Assembly (NCBI GenBank): GCA_033032865.1
Contig: JAWHQI010000064.1
Coordinates: 7,130,001-7,194,000, forward strand
Reading direction: 5' to 3'
Origin: Dactylorhiza incarnata
Taxonomy: Eukaryota > Streptophyta > Magnoliopsida > Asparagales > Orchidaceae
DNA: 64,000 nt
Of the stretch, positions 54,375 through 64,000 are shown piece after piece. The first letter of the stretch is position 1, and every line of letters begins with the position of its first letter. The position numbers and the translations under genes were made by a program. Below the pieces are notes generated by a model, which saw only the letters and a program-made list of their open reading frames with translations, was not told the DNA's origin and ran no database searches.

Positions 54375-56663
54375 TTGCAAAGAGACACCAGTTCAAAGGA
54401 AGGAAACAAGGATTCCTCCGTCAAGTTGCCCGTTTGCTCCAAGGAGAACTTTCCCATATGGAAGGAAATGGTTAGATTCTATATGGAAGCTGCAGATCCA
54501 AGAATTTTTCAGATCGTTGAGGAAGGTACCCATGTTCCGATGAAACCTTCTTCAATAAAATCAACCATTCAGGTTCCAAAGAAGATGCTGGAGTTAACTA
54601 AAGATGAGATTGCTCTCGTCGCCTTGGACAAGAAGGCAAAGAACATCATTGTCGGTGCAGTGGACGATTCTATGTTGCAAAACCTTATTTATTGCAAGTC
54701 TACCAAGGAGATGTGGGATTCTCTAGTTGTTCTTATGGAAGGTACATAAGAAGTGAGGGATGATCGACGATCGTTGCTAAACCAAGAATATGAAGTATTC
54801 AAGCAAGATCCAAGAGACTCCATTTCTGATATTTATAAGAAGTTCTTTAAGATCGTAAATGGTCTTAGGAATTATGACCGAGAATTCACCGTCGGAGAAT
54901 TGAATGACAAGTTCTTGAGATCCCTGATAAAAGAATGAGATACCAAGGCAATTGCCATCCGTGAATTTGGAAAGTTGGCTACTATGGAGCCACATATTTT
55001 GTTCGGAAAGCTTCTTTCCCACGAACTAAAGCTCAGCATCAAAAAAGCAGAAGAAGAAGGATGCTCAACTTCTGGAAGAGAGAAGTCTGTAGCTTTGAGA
55101 GACGAAGGATCAACAAGAAGTAAATCTACGTCATCTGTCAAGAGACAATATTCAGATGAAGATGATGAATCAGATTCTTGCCCCTCAAGTTCTGATATGT
55201 CTGATAGAGAGTTCTCTTCACTCTCCAAGAAATTTAAGAGATTGCTAAATAAAAGGAAGCAAAGGAGAGGTCAATCCTCCTCATCAAATCATAGAAGATC
55301 AAGGCGTGATGATGAACATCACAAGAAGGAATACATCAACGATAGGTATAAAACTAAACCGAATAAACATATTTCGACTGATATTATTTGTTATTGCTGT
55401 AATAAGTCAGGACATTTAAGTACAGAATGTACATACAAAAATAAGGAAGAGAAGAAATCCCTCAAGAGTAAGAGGAAAGAGGAAAAGAGCTTCTTAGCAA
55501 AGAAGACCAAGACTCTTAGTGACAGCATCTCAGGCGAGTCAAGCTCGAATGATGAATCCTACTTTGGGCTTATGGCTCATTCAGACTCGGATAATTACGA
55601 CACTCCTTATGAGGGGAAGGTAAACTCGCACACTCCTCTTTCTGATTCTGAAACTGGATACAATGCGAATGAAGGCTATTCTTCAGAGGAAGACTTAGAT
55701 CTAATGGTTCAGTATAAAGCTTTATTGGTAGGATTTGACAAATGCCGCAAGGTAGTCAGATCTCAAGCAAAAGAGATTGAATCTCTCAAGACGGTAGAAT
55801 CAGATTTGAGGGAGGAAATTGAAAAATTAACTCCTCTCAAAGATGAAGTCCAAATCTTGAAAGATGAACTTAAAAGCTCCACTGAATTATTAAATCTAAA
55901 GGAGAAGTCCATTAATGATCTGGAAGAAATGTTAGTGGTGGAAAGGAAGCTCGTAGAAAGCTTCTTTAAGCCAAAGACCATCCTTCCACTCATTGATGGA
56001 TTTTCTGCTCCTAAGAAGGGTAGTGGACTTTGTCTTGAAACCGAGAAATGTAAGGCTGCTAAGAGAAGAGTCGTAAAGGGTAAGGACAAGGCTGAACAAA
56101 GTCAACCTTCCTTCAAGAAGGTAGTGTTTCCCACTAACACGTATGACTTTGAGACAATGTATGGTCACTTTATAAGACCAACTCACGTCGAGCCAAGTAA
56201 GAGTAACCAAGATTGGAGCCATCCCCGAAACTTCGGAACGACTGCTTTCAGAGCTCCTTACAAAGAGATAGTCCTCAAGGACTATGGTTCATTCATGTAT
56301 GGACCGTCAGCTAAGAAAGCACCAAAGATTAAATTTATTGTTGCTAAGCCTCTTGAGAAGAAGGAGCCGTGTGTATGTTGCAATCACGAGGATTCTACTT
56401 CTAAGAATGTTTGTCCTACTAAACCTCCCGTCCAAAAGGTGACGCGGGAGAACAAGAGACGATACAATCGATTTGATTGTTGGTGTTGTGGCAAAGTTGG
56501 TCACTTCGCCATATATTGTTGGTTTAATCCCAGAAATTATAAGACTCCACTAGTTAACAATGCAAGGCCGACCACTCGCAAGGTTAACAATCCAAGTGGA
56601 AGCCGTCTAACCAGGAACCTAGGACCCAATGCGTTTGGGTTCCTAAGGGTTATTAATCTGTGA
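54375..56663 (+). pseudogene. Gag of Sirevirus C with two CCHC zinc knuckles
   Basis: A single frame of about 760 codons is broken only by TAA at 54,747 and TGA at 54,936 (the latter where Sirevirus B gag has Trp in RDWDTKS). The N-terminal part has LPVCSKENFPIWKEMVRFYM and KEMWDSLVVLMEGT, as in B. The first knuckle CYCCNKSGHLSTEC lies at about 55,390-55,431. An acidic and coiled-coil region follows at about 55,500-55,960, then FFKPKTILPLIDGF. The second knuckle CWCCGKVGHFAIYC is at about 56,478-56,520. No clear ATG precedes the homology; the start has probably mutated. Capsid and RNA-binding roles are known for the family. With only two stops, decay is recent compared with the neighbours. 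Confidence 0.85.
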
Positions 56664-57102
56664 TTGCAGGTATGTCCAAAGGCCAACCAAAACTCTAATC
56701 AGGCATTTGGACAGTGGATGTTCGTGGTACATGACCAGAATAAGAAGTATATAGCAAGATTGCTAAAAAACTTAGGAAATCAGTCCAAGCACTAAAATTC
56801 TAAGGTGGAGAAAAGATTGAGGGGGAGATGATTCAACGTTTTCAAAGTCAACTCCAAATGAGGACTCCAATGCAGTTGCTGAGGGGGAGAACTCTGTTGA
56901 TCTTTCATGCTTTTTCTTCCTTATCTGAAGTAGTTAGAAAGGGGGAAAGAAGTTGAAGTTGAGAGAGACAGTTGAAAGGGAGAGAAGGTTGAAAAGCTAA
57001 GTTTTTTAACTCTCCTTATCTCTTTATGTATTTCCTTTATATTTACTCTCTGAGCAATTCAACTTAGTACATAGGTTCTGACTTCTTCAAATAGGGGGAG
57101 AT

Positions 57103-58555
57103 TGTTGGGAATTGTATCCACAATTACCTTGATTTGAAGAAGTCGCCTTGAACTAAGTTGAATTGATTTTGTATTTGATTTGGTTTTCTAGTTATGTGTT
57201 GGCAGGTTATTACATTCTAAGTACAAACCAATGTCAGGTTTCAGTGGGTCATAAAATACAAGCCTACACAATGTAATTCCTCATTGTGTAGACCAAGGTG
57301 TTGACTCGTGTGGAATCTCTCTCTATTGGGATGTACTTCATATTCAAACACTATGGAAGAGTCAATGAAGAAGCTAAGAAGAAGATGTTGCTGTTCTTAA
57401 GGAATGGAAGAAATAATCCTAAGTATTTTTGTCGAGTAAGAATCTTGATTCATCGAGTGATAATCTTCATTCTTCGAGTAATATTTTTCTACTCGTGAAA
57501 ATACTTCCCGTCTTGTCTTTAAGTTTCTAAGTATTTTCGTCGAAGAACTTTTCGTCGAAGGAGAATTTGTCAAAGAACTTTTCGTCGAAGAACTTTTCGT
57601 CGAAGTAGAATTTGTCGAAGACAAATTCGTCGCGTAATTTCCTCTATCCGACGAATTGGTTCAGCGCGATTTCTATTTCAAAATCGCACAAGGCTTTCCT
57701 TTAGGGCTTCCGCCATATACAGTACACGTGGAAGGTTTTCCCTAATTTGCGTTTTTAGCCGTTGGAGAAGGATCTATATATAAGAAAGGGTTATTTCGCT
57801 CAACCCTAATCACGCATATCTTAAGAAATCGGAAGACGTCTGTCGGCTATTGTTCATTCTCGCAAATCGCATTTCCTTCGCCGACAAGCCTCTTTGCGCG
57901 ATTCTTCTTGAAGAAAGGATTCAACTAGATCTCTGATCTCTACTTCCTCAAGTTCCTTTCAGATCTAGTTGTGTCCTAAGTTTTTAGATCAAGTTCTCTC
58001 AAGACAAGATTTCTTCTTCCTCCTCTCAAGATCTAGATTTTTAGTTCAGTCAAGGAAGAAGAAGATCTATTATTTTCAAATCTGAAGAAGTTAAATCTCA
58101 AGGAGATTTCAGAAGATTGTTTCTCAATCTAAGTATTGTAAATCTCCTCTTACATATCTTGTAGGAAGTTTAACTTCCGAGTGTAGGAGTTGCGACTCTG
58201 AGTTTGTATGGGATTTTGTCTCCGAGTTTGTAGGAGCGTTGTCTCCGAGTTTGTAGGAAGTTTCACTTCCGAGTTTGTAGGAGCTTTGTCTCCGAGTTGT
58301 AGGAGTTTTACTCCGAGTTGTAGGATTATTCGTAATCCGAGAATAGTGAAGTAGCCTAGTCTAGCCGGTCGTTCTAGATATGTGAGGTGGAAAGTGGTCA
58401 TACCCATTCCGGGGAACCACTATAAATCCTTGTGTTGTGCTGTGCTCTTTTGGTTTCCGTGTGCTTTTCTTCAAAGTTTATAATTTCGCGAAAAGCCATA
58501 GAATCCACCTATTCACCCCCCTCTAGGTGATTTAGGTAGCAACTAGATACTTTCA
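57103..58555 (+). repeat. 3' LTR of Sirevirus C
   Basis: TGTTGGGAATTG..ATACTTTCA, directly after polypurine tract AATAGGGGGAGAT. TTCGTCGAA units 57,430-57,640; TATA-like box 57,775-57,783; hairpins about 58,164-58,340. It is slightly longer than the 5' LTR (1,453 against 1,434 bp). Confidence 0.93.
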
Positions 58556-58560
58556 GAGCT

Positions 58561-59384
58561 GAAAAGGTATTTTTGTCTGGACATTTACATCCTTCTTTCC
58601 TTATTTAATTCCCGACCCGTCCACCAACATAAAGCTTGTTTCCAAGAAAGCTTTTCTCTGTCCTCTTTTAATTCTTCATTCCATTTGAGGTAATTAAGGA
58701 GCCGTTGGAAAACAGTCTTGAGAGAGGTGGGCCATGAGAGAGGGTCCAAAAATGACATCTGAAAAGGTTTCCCTTTTCTGACTGTATTCGACGTAATATC
58801 GAGTTCTCTTCCACTCTTATCGACGCACCTTCGAGTTCTTGTAGGAGCAGCTTCGAATTCATCCTTGCTCTGATTGAACTCTGATACTCGACGTTGCGTC
58901 GATACCCTATCGACGTAACCATTGAGTTGATGGCATGGCTCTAAGCTTCATTATCTGCGTCGAGATGAAGTCGACGTTGCGTCGACTTTAGGATACTTCG
59001 ACATGTACTTCCTTCTGGCCGAGTGGAAGTAGAAGCTGCATCGACTTCTCAAAGTACTTCGACAGGTCCATAGCCTCTACGTCGATACCTATTCGACAGA
59101 ACGTCGACTTGAATTACTTCGACAGAAAGGTGAACTACTTGGACTTCTAGTCAGAGTAGCATCGACAACAACTTGACATTGCGTCGAATTCTATTCGACG
59201 CAAATGTTAACTTTGCCCATGTTTTGCTTCTCTTGATCTGGCCTTAACACCCTAGGTTGAGTGTGACATCCTAAGACATCTAGTGACCGGATTAGCCTCA
59301 CTATACAATGGGTAATTCATTTCTAAGAGATAAAATCACTTTTAGGTAATTTGTTAAGTTAAATCAAATGGGTTTTTCCCAACA
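58561..59384 (-). repeat. 3' LTR of Sirevirus D, part 2 (U3)
   Basis: It ends GGGTTTTTCCCAACA. From 58,785 to 59,210 it holds many GTCGA/TCGAC units, often as TCGACG..CGTCGA inverted pairs. The polypurine tract AAATAGGGGGAGAT (minus) follows at 59,385-59,398. Confidence 0.88.
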
Positions 59385-59543
59385 ATCTCCCCCTATTTAT
59401 CTTAACAAATTTTACAATTTGAATAAAGTGATTTTACACATTCCTCTTATATAATCAAGAATACATCCAAAACAATATATACAAAATAAAATAATTGACT
59501 GAAAACTCAGAAAATAATTGACTGAAAGCTGAGACCATATCAT

Positions 59544-61456
59544 TCAATATATAACTCTCCATAGCTGTCTTCCAGGAAGAAAAATTTTCTTACAGAGTAC
59601 CTGAGCCTCATTGCTCTTTCTCAGGAGTTCTTCTTTTCCTTGAAAATACTTTTGAAGAAACTTTCCTTGGGGTAATCTACAAGGGCTCATCATTTTCTTC
59701 AGTAGTAATGTCTCTGGGAAGCTCCCCCTGAGAGTGTGCATTCTCTTCAGCCCACTGGACAGCTTCCTGAGCAATCTTGGCTACTTGATCTAGCTTTGTT
59801 TCATTCTGAGGATCATCCATAACCACTGTTGTACTCACAGTTGCCATTTCAGTATCCAAATCTCTTTGAACAACTAGAGAAAGCTCCCCCCTGAACTACT
59901 GAAGGCTCCCCCTGATCTGCAGCATTTAATTTCTCCTCATTCACATTTGACAGATACTGATTTACATCTGCCATCTCTTTGTCAATCTCCTCATTATCTG
60001 CTTGTACTCTTTCTTCATCATTTTGTTTTTCTGGAGCAGACTCCCCCTGATCTGCATGCTCCCCCTGGATCTGTGCACCTTGGAAGGTGGTCACTTTGTC
60101 AGGAGCATGAGCTTCACCTACACCCTGTTCACTCAAATCTAGAACATGTCTTTCTTACTCCAATAGGTTCTCCCCCTTCGTAACCTTGCTGGCTAGAGAG
60201 GTTAAGAATTCCTTTGTGACCATGGAGGAAGATATAAAATCGTTGAGGCTCTGGAGAGATCTTTTAAAGGCTAATAGCTCACCCTCCATTTGTGAGTATT
60301 TTCTATCAAACCTTCTTTCCTGAGAGGCCACCTGATCTGCAAATGTGGAGGAGGCAATGCCAACTGCCTTTGAGATGATTTGCTCAAGATCAATCTGAGG
60401 ATAAGAGAGATAGATGGAGGAGTTTATAGAGGGAATTCTTCTTGGATAGGGGAGTGTGGCTGATAAAACTCTGGGGAGACATGAATAGGTGGAGTAAATG
60501 TGGATGGTAGCTGAGGAGGCATTTGGGAAGATGGCTCAGGGGATGAAGTGTATGGTAAGGAATGATGGATCTGCTGTTGTTGTTATTGCTGTTGAGGAGA
60601 ATGTTGGGCTGGAGCATCATCCTGATGGATATCTGGAACATTGTCCAGTGGAGGTGAAGAGTGAGGAGAAGGGATAACACTCCTTGAAGGGTCTGGTATT
60701 TGCCTCTCTTTCTCTTGAGGAGGAGGAGGAGAGGGAGGAGGTGAAGCTGGGGCTTGACCAGACTTTAGGATTTGCCTGGTCCACTTAGAGAAAACTCCAA
60801 TGTTTATTCTCTTTCCAGGAGGAATTGACACTCCTTTTGACTTGCAGATGCTTGAGTAATGTTGAAAGAGCACTTGACTCATTATTCTCATATAAGCATT
60901 TTCTTTATGAGCATACTTATGCCCAATCATCTTCAGAAAGCATCTCCCCCAATTTATCTTCTTCTTGAGGACCAGAACTCCCATTATTTGCAGCTGCTGC
61001 TTTAGTACGTATAACATCATGAGCAGAGATTTTGCAGAGTCGCACTTTTCCCACAATGTCAGCAAGAAATTTGTATTCTTCTCCCAAATCAATCTTCTTG
61101 AGATTGATTGCTTTCTCTTTTCTAAACTGCATAATCTCTAATGCTTTCTTAATCTCTCCACCAGCCAGCTCATTAGAGTCACTCCCAGTTGGAAGATCAA
61201 ATGTCTGACTCAGCATCTCCTCTGTGATGTGAATGTCTGTTTCAGAAACTTTCCCATTAAGGGAGCCATCTTCTCATATCTGTACAAACTCCTTAAGCTC
61301 TGTCAATTCAATATCAAGTATCTTGCTCCTGGTGGATATCAGTTTGGTTAAGCCAGCATCCTGAAGCAAGCCCAGAATGGCTTTAAAGATGTCGGCCGCT
61401 GCGCTGAAAGAGTCAATGTCCACATCAAACCCAGAATTAATCTTAGGAGGGGCCAT
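59544..61456 (-). pseudogene. Extra ORF of Sirevirus D
   Basis: It starts MAPPKINSGFDVDIDSFSAA at 61,456. A stop lies at about 61,274 in the same frame, which then stays open to 60,917. A frame change near 61,050 leads into LVLKKKINWGRCFLKMIGHK, matching the B extra ORF (IILKKKPSWGEVIF). A Pro/Gln/Ser-rich middle (60,390-60,780) and an acidic tail (59,677-60,136) follow in other frames. The tail has QGESAPE, QGEHADQ, QGEPSVV and QGELPRD, each encoded across a GGGGGAG polypurine motif. At least one stop and several frameshifts are present. Function unknown. Confidence 0.6.
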
Positions 61457-61589
61457 TGATTGGATGTACCTGCAAAGAAAGAGAGAATGAGAGAGAGAGA
61501 GAATAAGAGAGAGGTGGAGAACAGGAAAGCAATAGTGCAAGGAGAGGAAAATTTGAATGCGTAAATGTTTCGACACGATAATTGCTTAA

Positions 61590-61980
61590 AAGTAGATGAA
61601 TCGTCGCAACTTAGGGTTTAGGTCGACGCGCCGTCGATAAAACTTATTATTTGGCGCACAAAGCTGTGTTGGGATTGCTTCTAGAAGCAATTCTGCGTGC
61701 GCTGTTATATCGACATTGTGTCGACTGCTACTCGACGTAACTTCGAGATTGTACAACAGACCTTAAGTCGATGTGGTCTTGTCGACGTTACGTCGATTTG
61801 CAATCGACGCAACTTCGACTTTAGCCAGAGACCAAAAAGATGATGCATGCGTCGATAGTAACTCGATGTTGCGTCGAGATCTACTCGAATTGTCTACTCT
61901 GAGTGCTTCTTAACGCTGACGTCGAGTAGAAGTTGATGGTATGTCGACTTTTATTCGATGCATCTCTGAGTGAACAGATC
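61590..61980 (-). promoter_or_regulatory. Palindrome array upstream of the Sirevirus D extra ORF
   Basis: Repeated GTCGA/TCGAC pieces, including GTCGACGTTACGTCGA and TCGATGTTGCGTCGA, like those in U3 of the D LTR (58,785-59,210). It lies just upstream of the ATG at 61,456. TATA-like sequence is weak here (AATAATAAG near 61,640). 61,981-62,184 is AT-rich without features. Confidence 0.45.
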
Positions 61981-62184
61981 TATTTCTTTAGAAAATTCTT
62001 GCTGTTTTTCCGAGCAATTATATTTATTGAAAATATATTATAATATAATTTTAATAATCATTAGGAAAGATTCAAGGTAGAAATTACTCCCTTGACTAAA
62101 TCTTGTTCCGTAATCAAAATCTACATCTTACTTCCCACTTCATTTTCTCCTGAGTGGGGCCCTACCTAACCATGCACAGGTAAT

Positions 62185-62336
62185 TCAAACATTAGAAGGA
62201 ACCCAGGTTACCTTGGGCCCTTTGTTTTTACCATTATATGGTTCAATGAAAGAATAGAAGGGTCTTTCTTGATACCCTTTGGGATGATAGGGAATGGATT
62301 TCCCAAACCTCTTATCTTGATACTTGAAATGAGTAT
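62185..62336 (-). pseudogene. Gag C-terminus of Sirevirus D
   Basis: The frame KYQDKRFGKSIPYHPKGYQE ... GPKVTWVPSNV ends at a stop at 62,185-62,187. Its position and end recall the Sirevirus gag C-terminus (compare GPNAFGF in C). The frame is cut at 62,337 by Sirevirus E. Confidence 0.55.
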
Positions 62337-63599
62337 TGATAGTTTGTTTAGGATGTAGTCTTAGTCACCTAGAGGGGGGGGGGGTGAATAGGTTTCTTTT
62401 TCTTTAGGCTATAAACTAGCTGTTTTCTGATTTTATGTTAGTTATTATCAAGCATCCAGAAGACACAGAGATTTATAGAGGTTTCCTCAAGACATGGTGT
62501 CTTGAGTAGTCCTCTTTCCCCCTTCACCTTTCTAACAATGAGTTAGATAAGGCCAACACCTCCAAACTCAGCTCCAAGAGCTTACAACACAGATCCCTCA
62601 GGATCTCTCAGGTTTTCAACAACCCTACCTCAGGCTCAACAACCCTACCTGAGGCTCCACAGCCCTACCTCAGATCACACACTGATCCTACTCTTAAGCT
62701 AACCTCCGAGCTCTACTTCTTAGGCTAAAAAACCCTACTTCCTCAGGCAAAGATGCCCTAGCACTCAAAACTATTAAGTTCCTACAGTAATAATAATGTA
62801 TGATTACAAAAGAAGATAGAATAAACTTAATCTTCTGTTGTAGAACAACTGCAGTGGCATTCTTGAATCTAGGATGAGTCCAATGGCCTCAACTTTGATT
62901 CTTCTGATCCTTTTCTTCAGAGAAAGAGTGAGGATCAACTTGCTCTACCTTGAGTTGATCAAGAGGAGAAATCTATTCTCTCCTTGCAGCTTCAGGAAAT
63001 AGGAAGTGAATGCTTTCTTGGCTGCCGTCAATATAATAGTAATCTTGTTCTTCTTTTGTGTGCTAGAGAGTTGGAGAGAGTGAGGGTGTGAGAGGGTCCT
63101 TCTACAAAGCCCTAATTTTCTCTTTTATACTTCACAGATCTTCAACGTCTATCAGATGTCCTCTGACACAGCATGGATGAGATTGGAGTACCATCTCTTG
63201 CTTTTCTGCAGCTTGCGCCAAAAGCAAAACCCGCTAATCCTTTTGAATCTGTCTCAGCGGATGGGCTGAGACAGCTACCAGTCTCAACGGCTTCTTCTGT
63301 CCCATCCCAGCGGATCCGCTGAGATAGACAGTTGTCTCAGCGGTTTTCTTCTATCTGCAGCTCAGCTGGCCCATACATCTTCTCAGCGGCCCTTGGCCTT
63401 GTCTCAGCGGTTCAGTTGAGACTGAGAGCTTGTCTCAGCGGTTTTGACAGCAAACCTACTGAACTTACTTCACACCATGGTATGACCTAACCCTGCATGG
63501 TCATGAGATAAAATGGGGTTTATCAAATACAACTTGTACTTAGCATTGAGTGTGAACCTTCTTCAAATTAAGGGAACATTGAGGGTCATTTTCCCAACA
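62337..63599 (-). repeat. 3' LTR of Sirevirus E
   Basis: TGATAGTTTGTTTAGG..TTTTCCCAACA, 1,263 bp, same family as LTR B. G run at about 62,377; leader hairpins about 62,560-62,780; minus-strand TATA-like box at 63,122-63,130; CAGCGG repeats 63,240-63,440, including CCAGCGGATCCGCTGAGA. AGTAT at 62,332-62,336 is the likely target site. Confidence 0.92.
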
Positions 63600-64000
63600 A
63601 TATCCCCTTATTTGAAGAAGGCAGAACACACTCAAATGCTAAAGTATATAACCCATAAATTCTTGACATGTAGCTTCACTACAAAGAGTTCATCATATCA
63701 TGCTCATTGCATCAGAAATATTATAACATACAAAGTTTATGAAAGTCATATTACCACAGAGTTTAATCAATCCAAAAGTATGATTTGATAAACATGACAA
63801 TGCAACTCAGATAAATTTAACCAACAATAACAGGTTAAGATTTAGCTAAAGCTGAGATTAGCTTAAGACATAATGTGATTACTTCAACAATCCATTCATT
63901 ATCAATTCAGACAGGTAATGGATCATAGTTTAATTTGCATTCACATATTCATAAAACATTTCAGACAAATTATAGTTCAATTTACATCCAGCCATTCATA
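63600..64000 (-). other. 3' end of the internal region of Sirevirus E
   Basis: A degenerate polypurine tract (AAATAAGGGGATAT, minus) follows the LTR. The rest is similar to 7,062-7,540 of Sirevirus B without the TTCGTCGAA array. No gene is seen. Confidence 0.75.

Larger units (their letters stand above)
52878..58555 (+). mobile_element. Sirevirus C, gag-only, complete with LTRs
   Basis: LTRs 52,878-54,311 and 57,103-58,555; target duplication GAGCT at 52,873-52,877 and 58,556-58,560. It holds a primer site, one gag frame with two stops, a stub of protease (LDSGCSWYMT, about 56,690-56,735), and polypurine tracts at about 56,818, 56,882, 56,940 and 57,091. Integrase, reverse transcriptase and RNase H are absent, leaving 5.7 kb. 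Confidence 0.93.
51887..62336 (-). mobile_element. Sirevirus D (partial), interrupted by Sireviruses C and E
   Basis: The 3' LTR is 51,887-52,877 plus 58,561-59,384, the internal region 59,385-62,336. CAAAT at 51,882-51,886 is the likely target site. Order on the minus strand: gag C-terminus (62,185-62,336), then directly the palindrome array and extra ORF, polypurine tract and LTR. There is no pol between gag end and extra ORF, so it looks pol-deleted. The 5' part is beyond Sirevirus E, outside the window. Confidence 0.85.

Overview
This is a window of plant nuclear DNA made almost entirely of transposable elements, most of them inserted into one another. The Ty1/copia Sirevirus-type elements, a Tat-like Ty3/gypsy gag, a FAR1/MULE transposase, a plant-type Ulp1 protease, a CACTA element and a hAT element all point to a flowering plant, probably a dicot; the species cannot be read from the sequence. 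I see no intact host gene and no tRNA or rRNA gene. Nearly every coding region is broken by stop codons or frameshifts.

Left block (1-30,785). A gag-only Tat-like gypsy element on the minus strand (right LTR 30,002-30,785, broken gag 28,540-29,945, an 86-bp tandem array, and the truncated left LTR 4,082-4,198) hosts two later insertions. Sirevirus A (plus strand; only its 3' end and 3' LTR 2,724-4,081 are in view) sits in the left LTR. Sirevirus B (minus strand, 5,871-26,953, target duplication CTCGG) splits the 86-bp array. The 5' LTR of B was in turn split by a non-coding three-LTR element (17,547-26,481, target duplication AGAGT).

Middle block (30,786-51,400). Gypsy-like LTR pieces carry a 158-bp tandem repeat. 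One stretch is interrupted by a hAT element (33,132-34,219) and another by a Sirevirus solo LTR (36,376-38,003, target duplication GTCAC). Then come a decayed multi-exon Ulp1-type protease gene (40,380-43,897) carrying a CACTA insertion, a convergent FAR1-like transposase pseudogene (44,500-46,581), and a GC-rich LTR that cuts off the N-terminus of the latter.

Right block (51,400-64,000). The start of a copia element is interrupted by Sirevirus D (minus). D carries a complete but gag-only Sirevirus C (plus, 52,878-58,555, target duplication GAGCT) in its 3' LTR, and Sirevirus E (minus, 62,337 to beyond the window) in its gag.

The most interesting pattern cuts across these elements. Almost every LTR places an array of a short, family-specific palindrome just upstream of a TATA box. 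The Sirevirus LTRs also carry, about 250-640 nt downstream of TATA and so in the transcribed leader, a chain of short hairpins whose stems differ from unit to unit while pairing is kept. The extra ORFs in the 3' parts of Sireviruses A, B and D have their own upstream region with the same kind of palindrome, and in A and B a TATA-like box as well, which suggests a second transcription unit.
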